From Streptomyces kaniharaensis (lineage in GTDB: Bacteria; Actinomycetota; Actinomycetes; Streptomycetales; Streptomycetaceae), in assembly GCF_009569385.1 (NCBI RefSeq), contig NZ_WBOF01000003.1, positions 248,001 to 312,000 on the forward strand: 64,000 bases of DNA, in the 5' to 3' direction. The position numbers and the translations under genes are program-made. Below, one piece after another: positions 25,055-32,967 of the stretch (its first letter is position 1; each line of letters starts with the position of its first letter). The notes beneath the pieces were generated by a model. It worked only from the letters and a program-made list of their open reading frames with translations. It was not told where the DNA came from and made no database searches.

Positions 25055-25409
25055 GGTCGTGCCTTTCGGGAGTGCTCAGAGACGGCGCTCCCGGACGACC
25101 TATCGCCCGACCGTGACCCCGGAGGGGAGCACCCATGTCGATACTGCGTTCACGGGTACCACCTCCTCGTTCTCTCGCACGGCCTGCGGAAAAGTAGCAG
25201 TGGTCGCCGTGGTCGGCCAACGGGTTTGCGCAGGCTCCGCGGCCCGCCGCGGAGGCGGTCACGCTCAGCCGGCCCCCGCTTCGCGCTGCTCACCCTCTCG
25301 TCGGCGACCCGCCGCCCGGGACCTGGCCGCCACCGGAGCCGCAGCCCCGCCGTGCTTGCCGTCGTCGAACGCGGGCATGTGCTTTCCCTTCACGGTTGGT
25401 CAGACCGGG
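25055..25409. other. 355-nt intergenic region
   Basis: No confident gene. A 20-codon + frame (25135-25197, MSILRSRVPPPRSLARPAEK) follows a GGAGGGGAG sequence but leads nowhere and has no partner gene. A GGCCCGCCGCGGAGG-rich segment could fold. Presumably the region holds the promoter of the hydrolase gene (minus strand) and the end of the Nudix transcript. Confidence 0.35.
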
Positions 25410-25871
25410 TCAGGCTGCGCGCTGGCCGTGGAGGAGCAGCGGGACGGCCCTTTTCGTGAGCGCTTCGTTGACGCGGGCGGCCTGGGCGGGCGCCATGACG
25501 GCGGGAATCTCGGTGACGGGGACGAAGTGGGCGCCGAACAGGCCGCTGCGGCGCCGGGGCGGGACGGTGGGGTGGCCGGTGACGGTGCCGCCGTCGAAGA
25601 CGAGGTTCAGCCGCTCCAGGTAGCGGTCGGCGGGGGTGAAGTCGACCGCGAGGAGGTGCGTGAGGCGCAAGTTGAACCCGGTCTCGAAGAACAGGTGCCG
25701 GGCGGCGGCCTCGTGCGGCGGCTCGTTCGCACGGGCGGCACCACCGGGCAGGATCAGGCCGTCCAGGTGGTCGGGGTCGACGAGCAGGACCTCGCCACGC
25801 GGGTTGCGGACGAGGACGAGGCAGCCGAGCCGGCACACGGGCGGCTTGGCGAGCAGACGGGCATCGCGCAT
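25410..25871 (-). CDS. Nudix hydrolase with degenerate Nudix box
   Basis: 153 residues from the ATG reading MRDARLLAKPP. The fold is recognisable from VCRLGCLVLVRNPRGEVLLV, then LPGGAARANEPPHEAAARHL and FFETGFNLRL. The Nudix box, normally G-x5-E-x7-R-E-U-x-E-E-x-G-U, here reads with His in place of the first catalytic Glu and Phe in place of one of the paired Glu residues. Metal binding and pyrophosphohydrolase activity may therefore be weakened or altered. It sits upstream of two small minus-strand genes' ends and could be cotranscribed with them (62-nt gap). The substrate is unknown. Confidence 0.75.
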   Translation of the reverse strand: MRDARLLAKPPVCRLGCLVLVRNPRGEVLLVDPDHLDGLILPGGAARANEPPHEAAARHLFFETGFNLRLTHLLAVDFTPADRYLERLNLVFDGGTVTGHPTVPPRRRSGLFGAHFVPVTEIPAVMAPAQAARVNEALTKRAVPLLLHGQRAA

Positions 25872-25933
25872 CGGGGGGCTACTTCCTGTTCCTGGCACGC
25901 CAGTTGACACCGGCGAGGAGGGCAGCGGCGAGG

Positions 25934-26182
25934 TCAGTCGTCATAGGTCAGACGCTCGTAGCGCAGCCCCTTGCGGAGCAGGTCGACGATGCGCAGCACC
26001 TCGCGGGTGCGGGCGGAGCCGAGGTTGATCAGGTAGCATCCGGTCAGCCGCCCGTACTCCCAATCCACCTCCAGGGAGGGCAACTTCGCCCCGCCGAGCG
26101 CGAGGACGGTGGTGAGGTCGTCGACGACGGAGGCCGCCTCGCGGCGCTGCTCGGCGGTGGCCCGGTTCAGCATCGTGCCCAT
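25934..26182 (-). CDS. small hypothetical protein
   Basis: 82 residues from the ATG at 26182, which overlaps the stop of the upstream gene (TGATG), indicating translational coupling. Mostly alpha-helical: MGTMLNRATAEQRREAASVV, a middle strand segment LPSLEVDWEYGRLTGCYLIN, then LRIVDLLRKGLRYERLTYDD. It appears to be the second member of a two-gene unit divergent from the XRE regulator at 26502. No known family is recognised; the linkage suggests regulation by that XRE protein. Confidence 0.6.
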   Translation of the reverse strand: MGTMLNRATAEQRREAASVVDDLTTVLALGGAKLPSLEVDWEYGRLTGCYLINLGSARTREVLRIVDLLRKGLRYERLTYDD

Positions 26183-26385
26183 CACTCCCCCAACCGCGGG
26201 TGCACCTCGAAGCCCCGCCACGCCGAGAAGGCCGCGCAGAAGGAGCTGAACGAGGCGAGTTCACCGGGGGAGGTGTGCAGCCACTCCCCCGTGATCTCGT
26301 TCCGCACCCGGTAGCACCGGGCGTCGGAGTCCCACCGCACCCCGTAGCCGTGGAGCCGGCCGGCAGGGAGTTGGGCATGGGCCAT
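26182..26385 (-). CDS. small hypothetical protein
   Basis: 67 residues starting MAHAQLPAGRLHGYG. This ATG is chosen over an in-frame one 42 nt upstream because GGAGGGTT lies at ideal distance before it. The sequence contains YGVRWDSDARCYRVRNEITGEW and a C-terminal aromatic helix (FSSFCAAFSAWRGFEV). It overlaps the next gene. The gene is divergent from the XRE/DUF397 module and 117 nt away from it. The function is unknown. Confidence 0.6.
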   Translation of the reverse strand: MAHAQLPAGRLHGYGVRWDSDARCYRVRNEITGEWLHTSPGELASFSSFCAAFSAWRGFEVHPRLGE

Positions 26386-26501
26386 GGGAGAACCCTCCGC
26401 AATCGAGCTTTTACGTTCCGTGCTCATAGTGGCGCAACGTCACCTAGGATCGGAAGCGAGCTGCGACTTGCCATTGGGGCAGCCGGAAGTTGAGGGTTTT
26501 C

Positions 26502-27341
26502 ATGAACAAGAAGACTGTTGACCCGACGTCATCTCCCTGGGCCCCTTTCGGGATCCAACTCCGCAGGTCACGCGAGGCCGCCGGCCTCAAGCAGGAGGAG
26601 CTGGCGCCGCTGTGCGAATGCTCCCCGTCGCACCTCTCCTACGTCGAACTTGCGCATCGGCCTCCGAGCCGGAGCCTCGCCGAACTCGCCGACAAGGCGC
26701 TCCAGACCGGCGGCACCCTCATGCTGATGTGGTGGCAGCTCAAGCACACCGCGATCTTGGAGGGCTTCCCGGAGTACGCCCGCTACGAGGCTCTCGCGGA
26801 GCAGATCAGGATCTTCGAGATCGACGTCATCCCCGGGCTCCTGCAGACCCGGGCATACGCGACCGCGATCGAGATGGGATACGCCAGGCAGGGTGGTGCA
26901 ACGCTGGAACAAGCCGAGGAGCGCATCGAGTTCAGACTCGCCCGGCAACAGGTCCTGGAACGGATCCCGACTCCGCTTCTGCATACGGTGCTCGACGAGA
27001 GCTGCCTGAGGAGGATCGTCGGCGGGCGGGACGTCATGGTCGGGCAGTTGCTCCACCTTGAACAGATGGCCAAACGACCCAACGTGGTCATCCAGGTGGC
27101 GCCGTACTCCTTGGGCGAGAACCGGCCGTTCACTCGCGTGGCGCACCTCCTTACCATGCCCAACCGCAAAATTCTCGCGTACGGCGAGATTGAGCAGCGC
27201 GGTTACATCGACCGTGATTCCCAGTCGGTTGCCGCGCTGACCAAGAGCTACGATCGGCTCGCGGTCGAGGCCCTTGGCCAGGCCGAATCGCTTACTTTGA
27301 TCCGCTCGGCACGGAGGGATTTTGAATGGATGTCGACCTGA
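26502..27341 (+). CDS. XRE-family regulator with DUF5753 domain
   Basis: 279 residues from the ATG reading MNKKTVDPTS, with GAGGG 5 nt upstream. The helix-turn-helix LKQEELAPLCECSPSHLSYVE (about residues 30-50) is followed by DUF5753 (EIDVIPGLLQTRAYATAI, LDESCLRRIVGG, ENRPFTRVAHLLTMPN). Its 3' end overlaps the DUF397 gene by 16 nt. This is the second XRE/DUF397 module of the window and resembles the one at 10565-11597, suggesting paralogues with different ligands or targets. Confidence 0.9.
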   Translation: MNKKTVDPTSSPWAPFGIQLRRSREAAGLKQEELAPLCECSPSHLSYVELAHRPPSRSLAELADKALQTGGTLMLMWWQLKHTAILEGFPEYARYEALAEQIRIFEIDVIPGLLQTRAYATAIEMGYARQGGATLEQAEERIEFRLARQQVLERIPTPLLHTVLDESCLRRIVGGRDVMVGQLLHLEQMAKRPNVVIQVAPYSLGENRPFTRVAHLLTMPNRKILAYGEIEQRGYIDRDSQSVAALTKSYDRLAVEALGQAESLTLIRSARRDFEWMST

Positions 27342-27535
27342 CTAACGCTTCCTGGCGGAAGAGTTCACACAGTGGCGGTGGCGGCGGCGCATGCGTTGAG
27401 GTCGCCGACGGTTTCACCGGCGTCATGCCCGTCCGTGACTCCAAGGACCCGCACGGCCCCGCCCTCCTCTTCTCCTCCTCCGCCTGGCAGTCCTTCGTCA
27501 CCGCCGTCCGCACCGGCGAGTTCGACGCCAACTAG
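27326..27535 (+). CDS. DUF397 protein
   Basis: 69 residues: MDVDLTNASWRKSSHSGG, a Gly run, CVEVADG, MPVRDSKDPHGPALLF and the C-terminal FVTAVRTGEF. These are all hallmark DUF397 elements. It overlaps the upstream XRE gene and is followed by a hairpin terminator at 27569-27600. Confidence 0.9.
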   Translation: MDVDLTNASWRKSSHSGGGGGACVEVADGFTGVMPVRDSKDPHGPALLFSSSAWQSFVTAVRTGEFDAN

Positions 27536-27568
27536 GGCTGCTGGTGGCCCTGTAGGCGGCTGGTCGGT

Positions 27569-27600
27569 GGCGGGTCCGTAAGCCTTGTCGCGGACCCGCC
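27569..27600 (+). terminator. terminator after the XRE/DUF397 module
   Basis: A perfect 10-bp stem (27569-27578 with 27591-27600) and a 12-nt loop lie 34 nt after the DUF397 stop codon. Confidence 0.65.
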
Positions 27601-28030
27601 GCTCGGGCGGGAGCCGGGCCAGGCACCACCGACCCGGTGCCCCTCCGAACGATCGGCAGCAGGTGCTGCCCCTCGTCATCGATCTCGCAAAGACGCGTAC
27701 TCGTTCTGCGACCCGCATAGCTTGGCGACTCCCCACTCTTGCCGCGTCAGATCGCCGGAGCCGTGGGCTGCCGGCGCGCACCCGTCCCGTGCCCGGCACC
27801 CGCTGTGCGGAGGTCCCGCGTGGGTGAGGACGACATCGACAAGATTCCCGAGCGGACCCTGGCACATGTCGCCACATCCCCCTACGGGTTGACCGGACAA
27901 GGATGGAGGCCTGGCCGGCCTGGAGCGGCTCGTGGCGTCGTCGCCCCCGACGAAGCCGTCGGAGCGCCGCCCGGCGTCGGTGGCGCACGCTCTTCACCGG
28001 GGCGACGACTCCCCAGCACGAAGGAAATCG
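27601..28030. other. 430-nt region upstream of fabV
   Basis: No confident gene. The + frame beginning GTG at 27820 starts with a protein-like stretch (DDIDKIPERTLAHVATSPYG) but becomes composition-biased, perhaps a short gene remnant. The 3' end just before 28031 carries the fabV ribosome-binding site (AAGGAA) and presumably its promoter. Confidence 0.35.
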
Positions 28031-29230
28031 ATGACTCTCCGTCAGATCAAGCCCGGCAACCGTGGCTTCCTCTACGTCAACTCCCACCCCGAGGGCTGCG
28101 CTGCCGTCGTCGACGAGTTGTGGCAGCGCACCCCCGCACCCACCGGCCCGGCCGTCGCGGCGGGGCCGGTTGCCCTGATCATCGGCTCCAGTGCCGGTTA
28201 CGGCCTCGCCGCCACCGTGGCCGCGCTGCGCACCTACGGCATGCGCGGACTCGGTATCGCATTCGAGGCTCCCGAGACCGAGCGCCGTACCGCCTCCGGC
28301 GGCTGGTACCGGACGGCCCGCACCGCGGAACTCGCCGGACCGGCCGGCGATTTCGCGTTCCTCAATGCCGACGCCTTCTCCGTCGCGGCCAAGGAGCAGG
28401 CGCTGGACCACCTCGCCGCCCGGTACGGCAAGGTCGACTACCTCGTCTACAGCGTCGCCGCGCCCCGCCGCACCGACCCCGTCACCGGCGAGGTCCACCA
28501 CTCGGTGATCAAGCCCCTGGGATCCGCCTACCGGGCCAAGACCCTGCAGTTCGACGGCGACACCCCGCTCGTCGGTTCCCTGGAACTCGAGCCCGCCGAC
28601 GACGGGGAGCGCGAGGCGACCGTGCAGGTCATGGGCGGCGCCGACTGGAAGCTGTGGATCGACGCGCTGGCGGACCGTGGCCTCGTCCGCCACGGCTTCC
28701 ACACGGTGGCGCTCTCCTACGTGGGCTCCGACCTGACCGCGCCGATCTACCGGGCCGGCACCATCGGCGCGGCCAAGCAGCACCTGGAGGACACCGCGCG
28801 CCGCCTTCAGCGGGACCTGGCCCCGCTCGGCGGACAGGCCCACACCGTGGTCGCCGGCGCGGCCGTCACCCAGGCCTCGACCGCCATCCCGTCCATCGCC
28901 CTCTACACCAGCCTGCTGCGTGCCGTCCTCGGCGACGACTTCCAGAGCACCGACCGGCAGGCCGCCGCCCTGTGGCAGCAGCTCACCGGCGCGGTGCCGC
29001 TCCAGCTCGACCAGGAGCAGCGGATCCGCCTCGACGGCTGGGAGATGGACGAGAAGGTTCAGGGCGCCGTCCACGAACGCTGGGCCGCCGCGACCACCGA
29101 CACGCTGGCCGAACTCGCGGACACCGACTGGTTCCGGGCGCAGGTCGGCCGGCTCTATGGGTGGGACGTGCCCGGAACCGACTACGACGCCCCGGCCCGG
29201 ACCACGGTTGCCTGGCCGGCCACGAGCTGA
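28031..29230 (+). CDS. fabV: trans-2-enoyl-CoA/ACP reductase FabV
   Basis: 399 residues from the ATG reading MTLRQIKPGNRGFLYVN. Typical FabV features: the N-terminal GFLYVNSHPEGC, the extended Rossmann motif GPVALIIGSSAGYGLA (about residue 45-60), and the catalytic Y-x8-K pair, Tyr240 and Lys249, in IYRAGTIGAAK. The length matches the family (about 400). FabV reduces enoyl thioesters in the last step of fatty-acid elongation and resists triclosan; here it may supplement FabI. AAGGAA lies 5 nt before the start, and a terminator follows at 29257. Confidence 0.92.
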   Translation: MTLRQIKPGNRGFLYVNSHPEGCAAVVDELWQRTPAPTGPAVAAGPVALIIGSSAGYGLAATVAALRTYGMRGLGIAFEAPETERRTASGGWYRTARTAELAGPAGDFAFLNADAFSVAAKEQALDHLAARYGKVDYLVYSVAAPRRTDPVTGEVHHSVIKPLGSAYRAKTLQFDGDTPLVGSLELEPADDGEREATVQVMGGADWKLWIDALADRGLVRHGFHTVALSYVGSDLTAPIYRAGTIGAAKQHLEDTARRLQRDLAPLGGQAHTVVAGAAVTQASTAIPSIALYTSLLRAVLGDDFQSTDRQAAALWQQLTGAVPLQLDQEQRIRLDGWEMDEKVQGAVHERWAAATTDTLAELADTDWFRAQVGRLYGWDVPGTDYDAPARTTVAWPATS

Positions 29231-29256
29231 GCCGGCACGTGCTGGCCGGTGGCGGT

Positions 29257-29294
29257 GGGGCCCCGGGCGCGGCGACTGCCACGCCCGGGGCCCC
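29257..29294. terminator. terminator hairpin after fabV
   Basis: Arms 29257-29269 and 29282-29294 form a perfect 13-bp stem with a 12-nt loop, 26 nt after the fabV stop and just before the end of the convergent SnoaL-like pseudogene. Confidence 0.75.
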
Positions 29295-29300
29295 GGAGAC

Positions 29301-29579
29301 TCATGCCGGGCGCCCGGGGGAAGCGGCGGCCGTGGTGCCCTGGAAGGCGGTGGCGAGGCCGTCCAGGCAGGCCTGGCGGCCGTGGACGTCGGGCAGTTGG
29401 CCCTGCGGCGGGCGGTGGAGGACGAAGTCCTCGGTGACGAGTTCGCCGTGGTGGTCGAGGGTGCGGTGGTCCCTCTCGTGGCCGGCGTACCAGCGGTGCA
29501 CCACGGTGAGGGCGCGGTGCTCCTAGGAGTCGGCGGCGAGGGCGGCGCGGAGGGTGTCGAGTGCGGTGGGTTCGGGCAC
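29301..29579 (-). pseudogene. SnoaL/NTF2-like protein gene interrupted by an in-frame TAG
   Basis: From GTG at 29579 the frame reads MPEPTALDTLRAALAADS, then TAG (29523-29525), and continues in the same frame with EHRALTVVHRWYAGHERD, LVTEDFVLHRPP and GRQACLDGLATAF to a TGA at 29301. Both halves have the same high GC third-position bias and together look like the N-terminal two-thirds of a SnoaL-like polyketide-cyclase/NTF2 fold. The C-terminal strands are missing. I infer a nonsense mutation plus a 3' truncation near the fabV terminator. It lies just downstream of the SDR gene on the same strand. Confidence 0.6.
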
Positions 29580-29605
29580 GGTCGGTGGTCCTGTTCCGGG
29601 CCGGT

Positions 29606-30451
29606 TCAGCGGACCCAGGCGCGGGTGAGGTCCTGGACGGCGGAGCCGTCGAGGTCGGCGAGCTTGGTGGCGACGAAGTCGCGGGCCCACGGGGAGGTCT
29701 GGACGCGGAAGGCGGGACGCTCGGCGCTCAGGGCGTCGATGATCGGGGCGGCGGCCTCGGCCGGGGTCTGGGCGTTGCCGAAGGACTGCTGGGTGCGGGC
29801 GATGTAGGCCTGAAGGGCGGGGGCGTAGGGCCCGGCTGCGGTGAGCAGGGCGGGAACGTCCAGGCCGAGGTTGGCGACGAACTCGCTGGCGACCGCGCCG
29901 GGTTCGATCACGGTGACGTCGACGCCGACGGTGGCGGCGACGGGGGCGAGGGACTCCATGAAGCCCTCGACGGCGAACTTGGCGGCGCAGTAGGCCTCGT
30001 TGAAGGGCTGGCCGACGACGCCGCCGACGCTGGTGACGGTGATCACCCGGCCCTGGGCGGCGCGCAGGTGGGGCAGGGCGGCGCGGGTGGTGGCCACCAC
30101 GCCGAAGAAGTTGACCTCCATGGCGGTGCGGACGTCGTCGAGGCTGCTCTGTTCGATGGTGCCGACCTGGGCGGCGCCGGCGTTGTTGACCAGCGCGTCG
30201 AGGCGGCCGTGCTCGGCGATCACCTCGTCCAGGCAGGCGGCGATGCTCTCGGGGTCGGTCACGTCCAGGCGCCGGACGTGGATGCGGTCGGCCACACCCG
30301 TCTCGGCGGCGGCCTTGAGCAGGGCCTCGGCCTTGCCGGTGTCGCGCATGGTCGCGATGGTCCTCCAGCCGGCCCGCGCGGCGCCAAGGGCGGCGGCCAG
30401 GCCGATGCCGGAGGACGTGCCGGTGATCAGGACGGTCTTCGGGGCAGTCAT
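29606..30451 (-). CDS. short-chain dehydrogenase/reductase (classical SDR)
   Basis: 281 residues from the ATG at 30451 with AGGAAGACC upstream. Classical SDR motifs: TGTSSGIGLAAALG (residues about 10-23) for NAD(P) binding, the NNAG motif (VNNAGAAQVG), catalytic Ser in TVTSVGGVVG and the active-site Y-x3-K as EAYCAAKFAVEGF. The order NNAG, Ser, YxxxK is intact. It is divergent from a TetR regulator, with two operator-like palindromes in the 130-bp gap, so it is very likely TetR-controlled. The substrate is unknown. Confidence 0.9.
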   Translation of the reverse strand: MTAPKTVLITGTSSGIGLAAALGAARAGWRTIATMRDTGKAEALLKAAAETGVADRIHVRRLDVTDPESIAACLDEVIAEHGRLDALVNNAGAAQVGTIEQSSLDDVRTAMEVNFFGVVATTRAALPHLRAAQGRVITVTSVGGVVGQPFNEAYCAAKFAVEGFMESLAPVAATVGVDVTVIEPGAVASEFVANLGLDVPALLTAAGPYAPALQAYIARTQQSFGNAQTPAEAAAPIIDALSAERPAFRVQTSPWARDFVATKLADLDGSAVQDLTRAWVR

Positions 30452-30496
30452 GCGGGTCTTCCTTGCCTGTGGGGCGTAACGGGCGCAACCCGTAAG

Positions 30497-30542
30497 CGGG
30501 GAGTTCCCCGGTTCCCTTCCACCGTAATCGGGGAACTCCCCG
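30497..30542. promoter_or_regulatory. two direct-repeat palindromic operators of the TetR regulator, with adjacent -10 element
   Basis: CGGGGAGTTCCCCG (30497-30510) and CGGGGAACTCCCCG (30529-30542) are each near-perfect dyads and exact reverse complements of each other. Both are followed by GTT, and their starts are 32 bp apart, about three helical turns. A TAGACT -10 hexamer (30553-30558) suitable for the TetR gene lies just downstream, placing the second site over its -35 region. They sit between the divergent SDR and TetR genes, so dual control and autorepression are likely. Confidence 0.75.
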
Positions 30543-30581
30543 GTTGTCCAGCTAGACTGGTCCCCGACGAAGGGAGCAACC

Positions 30582-31157
30582 TTGACCACCCAGCCGAGCC
30601 CGCTGCGCGCCGATGCCCGCCGCAACCGGGAGCGCATCCTCGAAGCGGCCGTCCGCGCCTTCTCCGAGAAGGGCGCGGACGTGCCGATCGACGCGATCGC
30701 CAAGGCCGCCGGCGTCGGCTCGGCCACGCTCTACCGCCACTTCCCCACCCGCGAGGCACTGGTCGAGGCCGCCTACCGCAACGAGCTGGCCCGGGTCTGC
30801 GACAGCGCCGCCGAACTGCTGGCCGACAACCCGCCGGACCGGGCGATGCGCCTGTGGATGGACGACTTCATCGACTACCTGGCCGCCAAGCAGGGCATGG
30901 CGGACGCCCTGCGGGCCGCCGTCGCCTCCGGCGCGGACCCCTTCGCCGAGACCCTCGACAAGCTCGCCACCGCAGTCGACACGCTGCTGCGCGCCGGCGC
31001 CGAGGCCGGTCTCCTGCGCCCGGACATCGACCCCATCGACGTCGGCCTCAGCCTCAGCGGCGTCGCACTGATCACCAGCGCCCCCGCCCAACACGAACGG
31101 GCCGGCCGCCTCCTCGACCTGCTCCTCGACGGGCTCCGCTTCGGAGCGGACCGATAA
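30582..31157 (+). CDS. TetR-family transcriptional regulator
   Basis: 191 residues from TTG at 30582, preceded by AAGGGAGCAACC. The N-terminal DNA-binding domain (ERILEAAVRAFSEKG, then PIDAIAKAAGVGSATLYRHF, about residues 33-52) is typical TetR. The C-terminal helical ligand domain contains RAMRLWMDDFIDYLAAKQGM and resembles regulators of SDR/efflux genes. It is divergent from the SDR gene, with two operator dyads in between. The inducing ligand is unknown. Confidence 0.9.
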   Translation: MTTQPSPLRADARRNRERILEAAVRAFSEKGADVPIDAIAKAAGVGSATLYRHFPTREALVEAAYRNELARVCDSAAELLADNPPDRAMRLWMDDFIDYLAAKQGMADALRAAVASGADPFAETLDKLATAVDTLLRAGAEAGLLRPDIDPIDVGLSLSGVALITSAPAQHERAGRLLDLLLDGLRFGADR

Positions 31158-31297
31158 CCCGCCTCGCCGGCTTCCGCGCTGCGGCCCGTACCGGTGGTGG
31201 GCGCCCCCGGCTCCGCCGAGGGCGGCCGACGCTGCGCCGCGGCGCATCGATCGGGAGCGGGTCCCCGGTCGGCGCGCGCCGCGAACGACCGAAGGTG

Positions 31298-31375
31298 TCA
31301 GCCCAGGCGGCGGGTGAAGAACCGCACGGAGCTGTCCGGTTCGAACGCCGGGGTCTCCCCGTGGTTGCCGGGATC
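31298..31375 (-). pseudogene. C-terminal remnant of an alpha/beta hydrolase gene
   Basis: On the minus strand a frame reads DPGNHGETPAFEPDSSVRFF, then TRRLG and a stop at 31298. This is the characteristic C-terminal end (catalytic His region and last helix) of the dienelactone-hydrolase-like group represented intact at 24299-25054, which ends GGHTGVPQFELDAGARFFARHLK. Nothing upstream continues the fold, so only about 25 codons survive. The rest of the 31158-31575 gap holds no gene. Confidence 0.5.
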
Positions 31376-31575
31376 GGCTGACGTGCGGTTCTTCCGGGCG
31401 CCCCGTCAGCACGCCGAACCAGAACGCCCAAGACCGTTCGGGGTGTTCGGCTGAGCATGAGTTCTGGCAACAGGAATCACTCCCGCTCGGGCTTGAGGAA
31501 CGGTGGTCTCGCCGGTTTCGCGGTGGGGCCGTACGGTGGTGGCCGGTTGACCGTGTCCTCTCAAAGGAGTGGGTG

Positions 31576-31815
31576 ATGGACGTGACGGCCGGCGCCGGGG
31601 CGTGGCGCAAGAGCAGTTACAGCGGCGGGTCCGACGGCTGCGTGGAGGTCGCCGGCGACCCTGGCGCCGCCGGCCTTTGCGGTGTCGGCGGCGTGCTGCC
31701 GGTGCGCGACTCCAAGGACCCCGGCGGGCCCGTCCTGCACTTCCCCTCCCCCGCCTGGCGCGCGTTCGTGGCCGCGGTGCGCGCCGGAGAGTTCGACACC
31801 CCGGCCGGGCGCTAG
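31576..31815 (+). CDS. orphan DUF397 protein
   Basis: 79 residues from ATG at 31576 with AAAGGAG 6 nt upstream. Contains AWRKSSYSGGSDGCVEV, an insertion with a second cysteine (GLCGVGG), LPVRDSKDPGGPVLHF and FVAAVRAGEF, all DUF397 hallmarks. Unlike the two other DUF397 genes of the window, it has no adjacent XRE regulator. It is convergent with the MBL-fold gene, with 7 nt between the stops. Confidence 0.85.
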   Translation: MDVTAGAGAWRKSSYSGGSDGCVEVAGDPGAAGLCGVGGVLPVRDSKDPGGPVLHFPSPAWRAFVAAVRAGEFDTPAGR

Positions 31816-31822
31816 CCGGACG

Positions 31823-32551
31823 TCAGAGGGCGAGCGTCATGTCCTCCTCGGCGGCGAGCACCTCACCCGTGAAACGGGCGCGGACGAGGGCGAGCGGGCG
31901 GGTGCGGTCGCTGCCGGGCCAGAAGTGGGTCAGCAGCAGGCGGCGGGCGCCGGCGCGCTCGGCCCATGCGGCGGCGTCGGCGGCGCTCAGCAGATCGGGG
32001 TCGCTCTGGTCCGGGAGGGTGGTGCCGGCGATGAACAGGTCGGCTCCGGCGGCAAGTTCGGCCAGCGCCGGGGCCGGGCCGGCGTCGCCGCTGTAGGCGA
32101 GGACCAGGCCCGGGGCGCTCAGGCGCACGCCCGCGTGCGGGACGTGATGGGGCAGGCGCGCGGTGTCCAGGCGCAGCGGTCCGATCCGGTGTGTGGCGGC
32201 GGGGAGCGGGTGGATGTCGAAGACGTCGTTCAGGTTCTCGGTGGGTTCCATCGCCTGGACGCGGGCGATGACGCCGGGTGGGCAGTACAGCGGCAGGCGT
32301 GGGCCGCGTTGTGGGGCGAAGTAGCGGGAGCGGGCGAGGGCGCTGAGGTCGGCGCAGTGGTCGGGGTGTTCGTGGGTGATCACGACGGCGTCGAGGAGGG
32401 CGGGGTCGCCGTGGGCGGCCAGGCGCGGGAAGGTCGCGTAGCCGAGGTCGAGGGCGAGGCGGAATCCGTCGTAGTCGAGCAGGAAGCCGCTGGCTGCGCG
32501 TCCGGGCTCCGGCCAGGCTCCGCAGGTTCCGAGGACGGTGAGCGTGCGCAC
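31823..32551 (-). CDS. metallo-beta-lactamase-fold hydrolase
   Basis: 242 residues from GTG at 32551 (VRTLTVLGTCGAWPEPG). The Zn-binding motif THEHPDHCADL (HxHxDH, about residues 58-68) is present, with further ligand regions at LPHHVPHAGV, YSGDAGPAP and the C-terminal LLTHFWPGSD. The fold and the N-terminal VLGTCGAWP resemble RNase Z/arylsulfatase-like MBL proteins of actinomycetes. No signal peptide. The substrate is unknown. It is convergent with an orphan DUF397 gene and transcribed away from an esterase gene 400 bp upstream. Confidence 0.85.
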   Translation of the reverse strand: MRTLTVLGTCGAWPEPGRAASGFLLDYDGFRLALDLGYATFPRLAAHGDPALLDAVVITHEHPDHCADLSALARSRYFAPQRGPRLPLYCPPGVIARVQAMEPTENLNDVFDIHPLPAATHRIGPLRLDTARLPHHVPHAGVRLSAPGLVLAYSGDAGPAPALAELAAGADLFIAGTTLPDQSDPDLLSAADAAAWAERAGARRLLLTHFWPGSDRTRPLALVRARFTGEVLAAEEDMTLAL

Positions 32552-32967
32552 CGGGTGATGATCGCATGCCCTTCCGCGCGCGGGCAGGGGCCCGGAGCCG
32601 GGGCGGGTGCGTGGGTGGCGTCTTTGCCGCACGACCGGGTGCTGTCAGGTCCCTCGGCCAGGCTTTCAGAGGCCGCCGGCAAACCGGCTGTTCCTGTTGT
32701 CGCCCGGATCGGTGCGGCTGGTGCGCGGCTCTTGCTGCCGGGAGTCCGTGAGGCTGTTCGGCCGGGGTTGTCCGACGGTGCGCGGACTCGCGGCCGGATT
32801 GGTGTCGTTGTCGGACAGCTGATGCAGTGTCAGGTTGATCGCGGCACCGAGCTGCGGGCGTGGCCCTGATCTTGGATCAGAACTCGGGGGCGCTGCGCGC
32901 CGGCACGGGTGGGGCTGGCAAGCTGGGCCGGTCGGGGCGCTGCCGGGTGCCTCTGGGCGAGGGGGTT
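32552..32967. other. 416-nt intergenic region
   Basis: No gene seen. A dyad CTGATC-TTG-GATCAG lies at 32866-32880, about 90 bp upstream of the esterase start, and could be an operator. The region must hold the promoters of the divergent MBL and esterase genes. Confidence 0.4.

Noticed and set aside
25135-25197. 20-codon frame with a good ribosome-binding site as a leader peptide
   Set aside because: No downstream gene on that strand and no regulatory codon run; likely chance.
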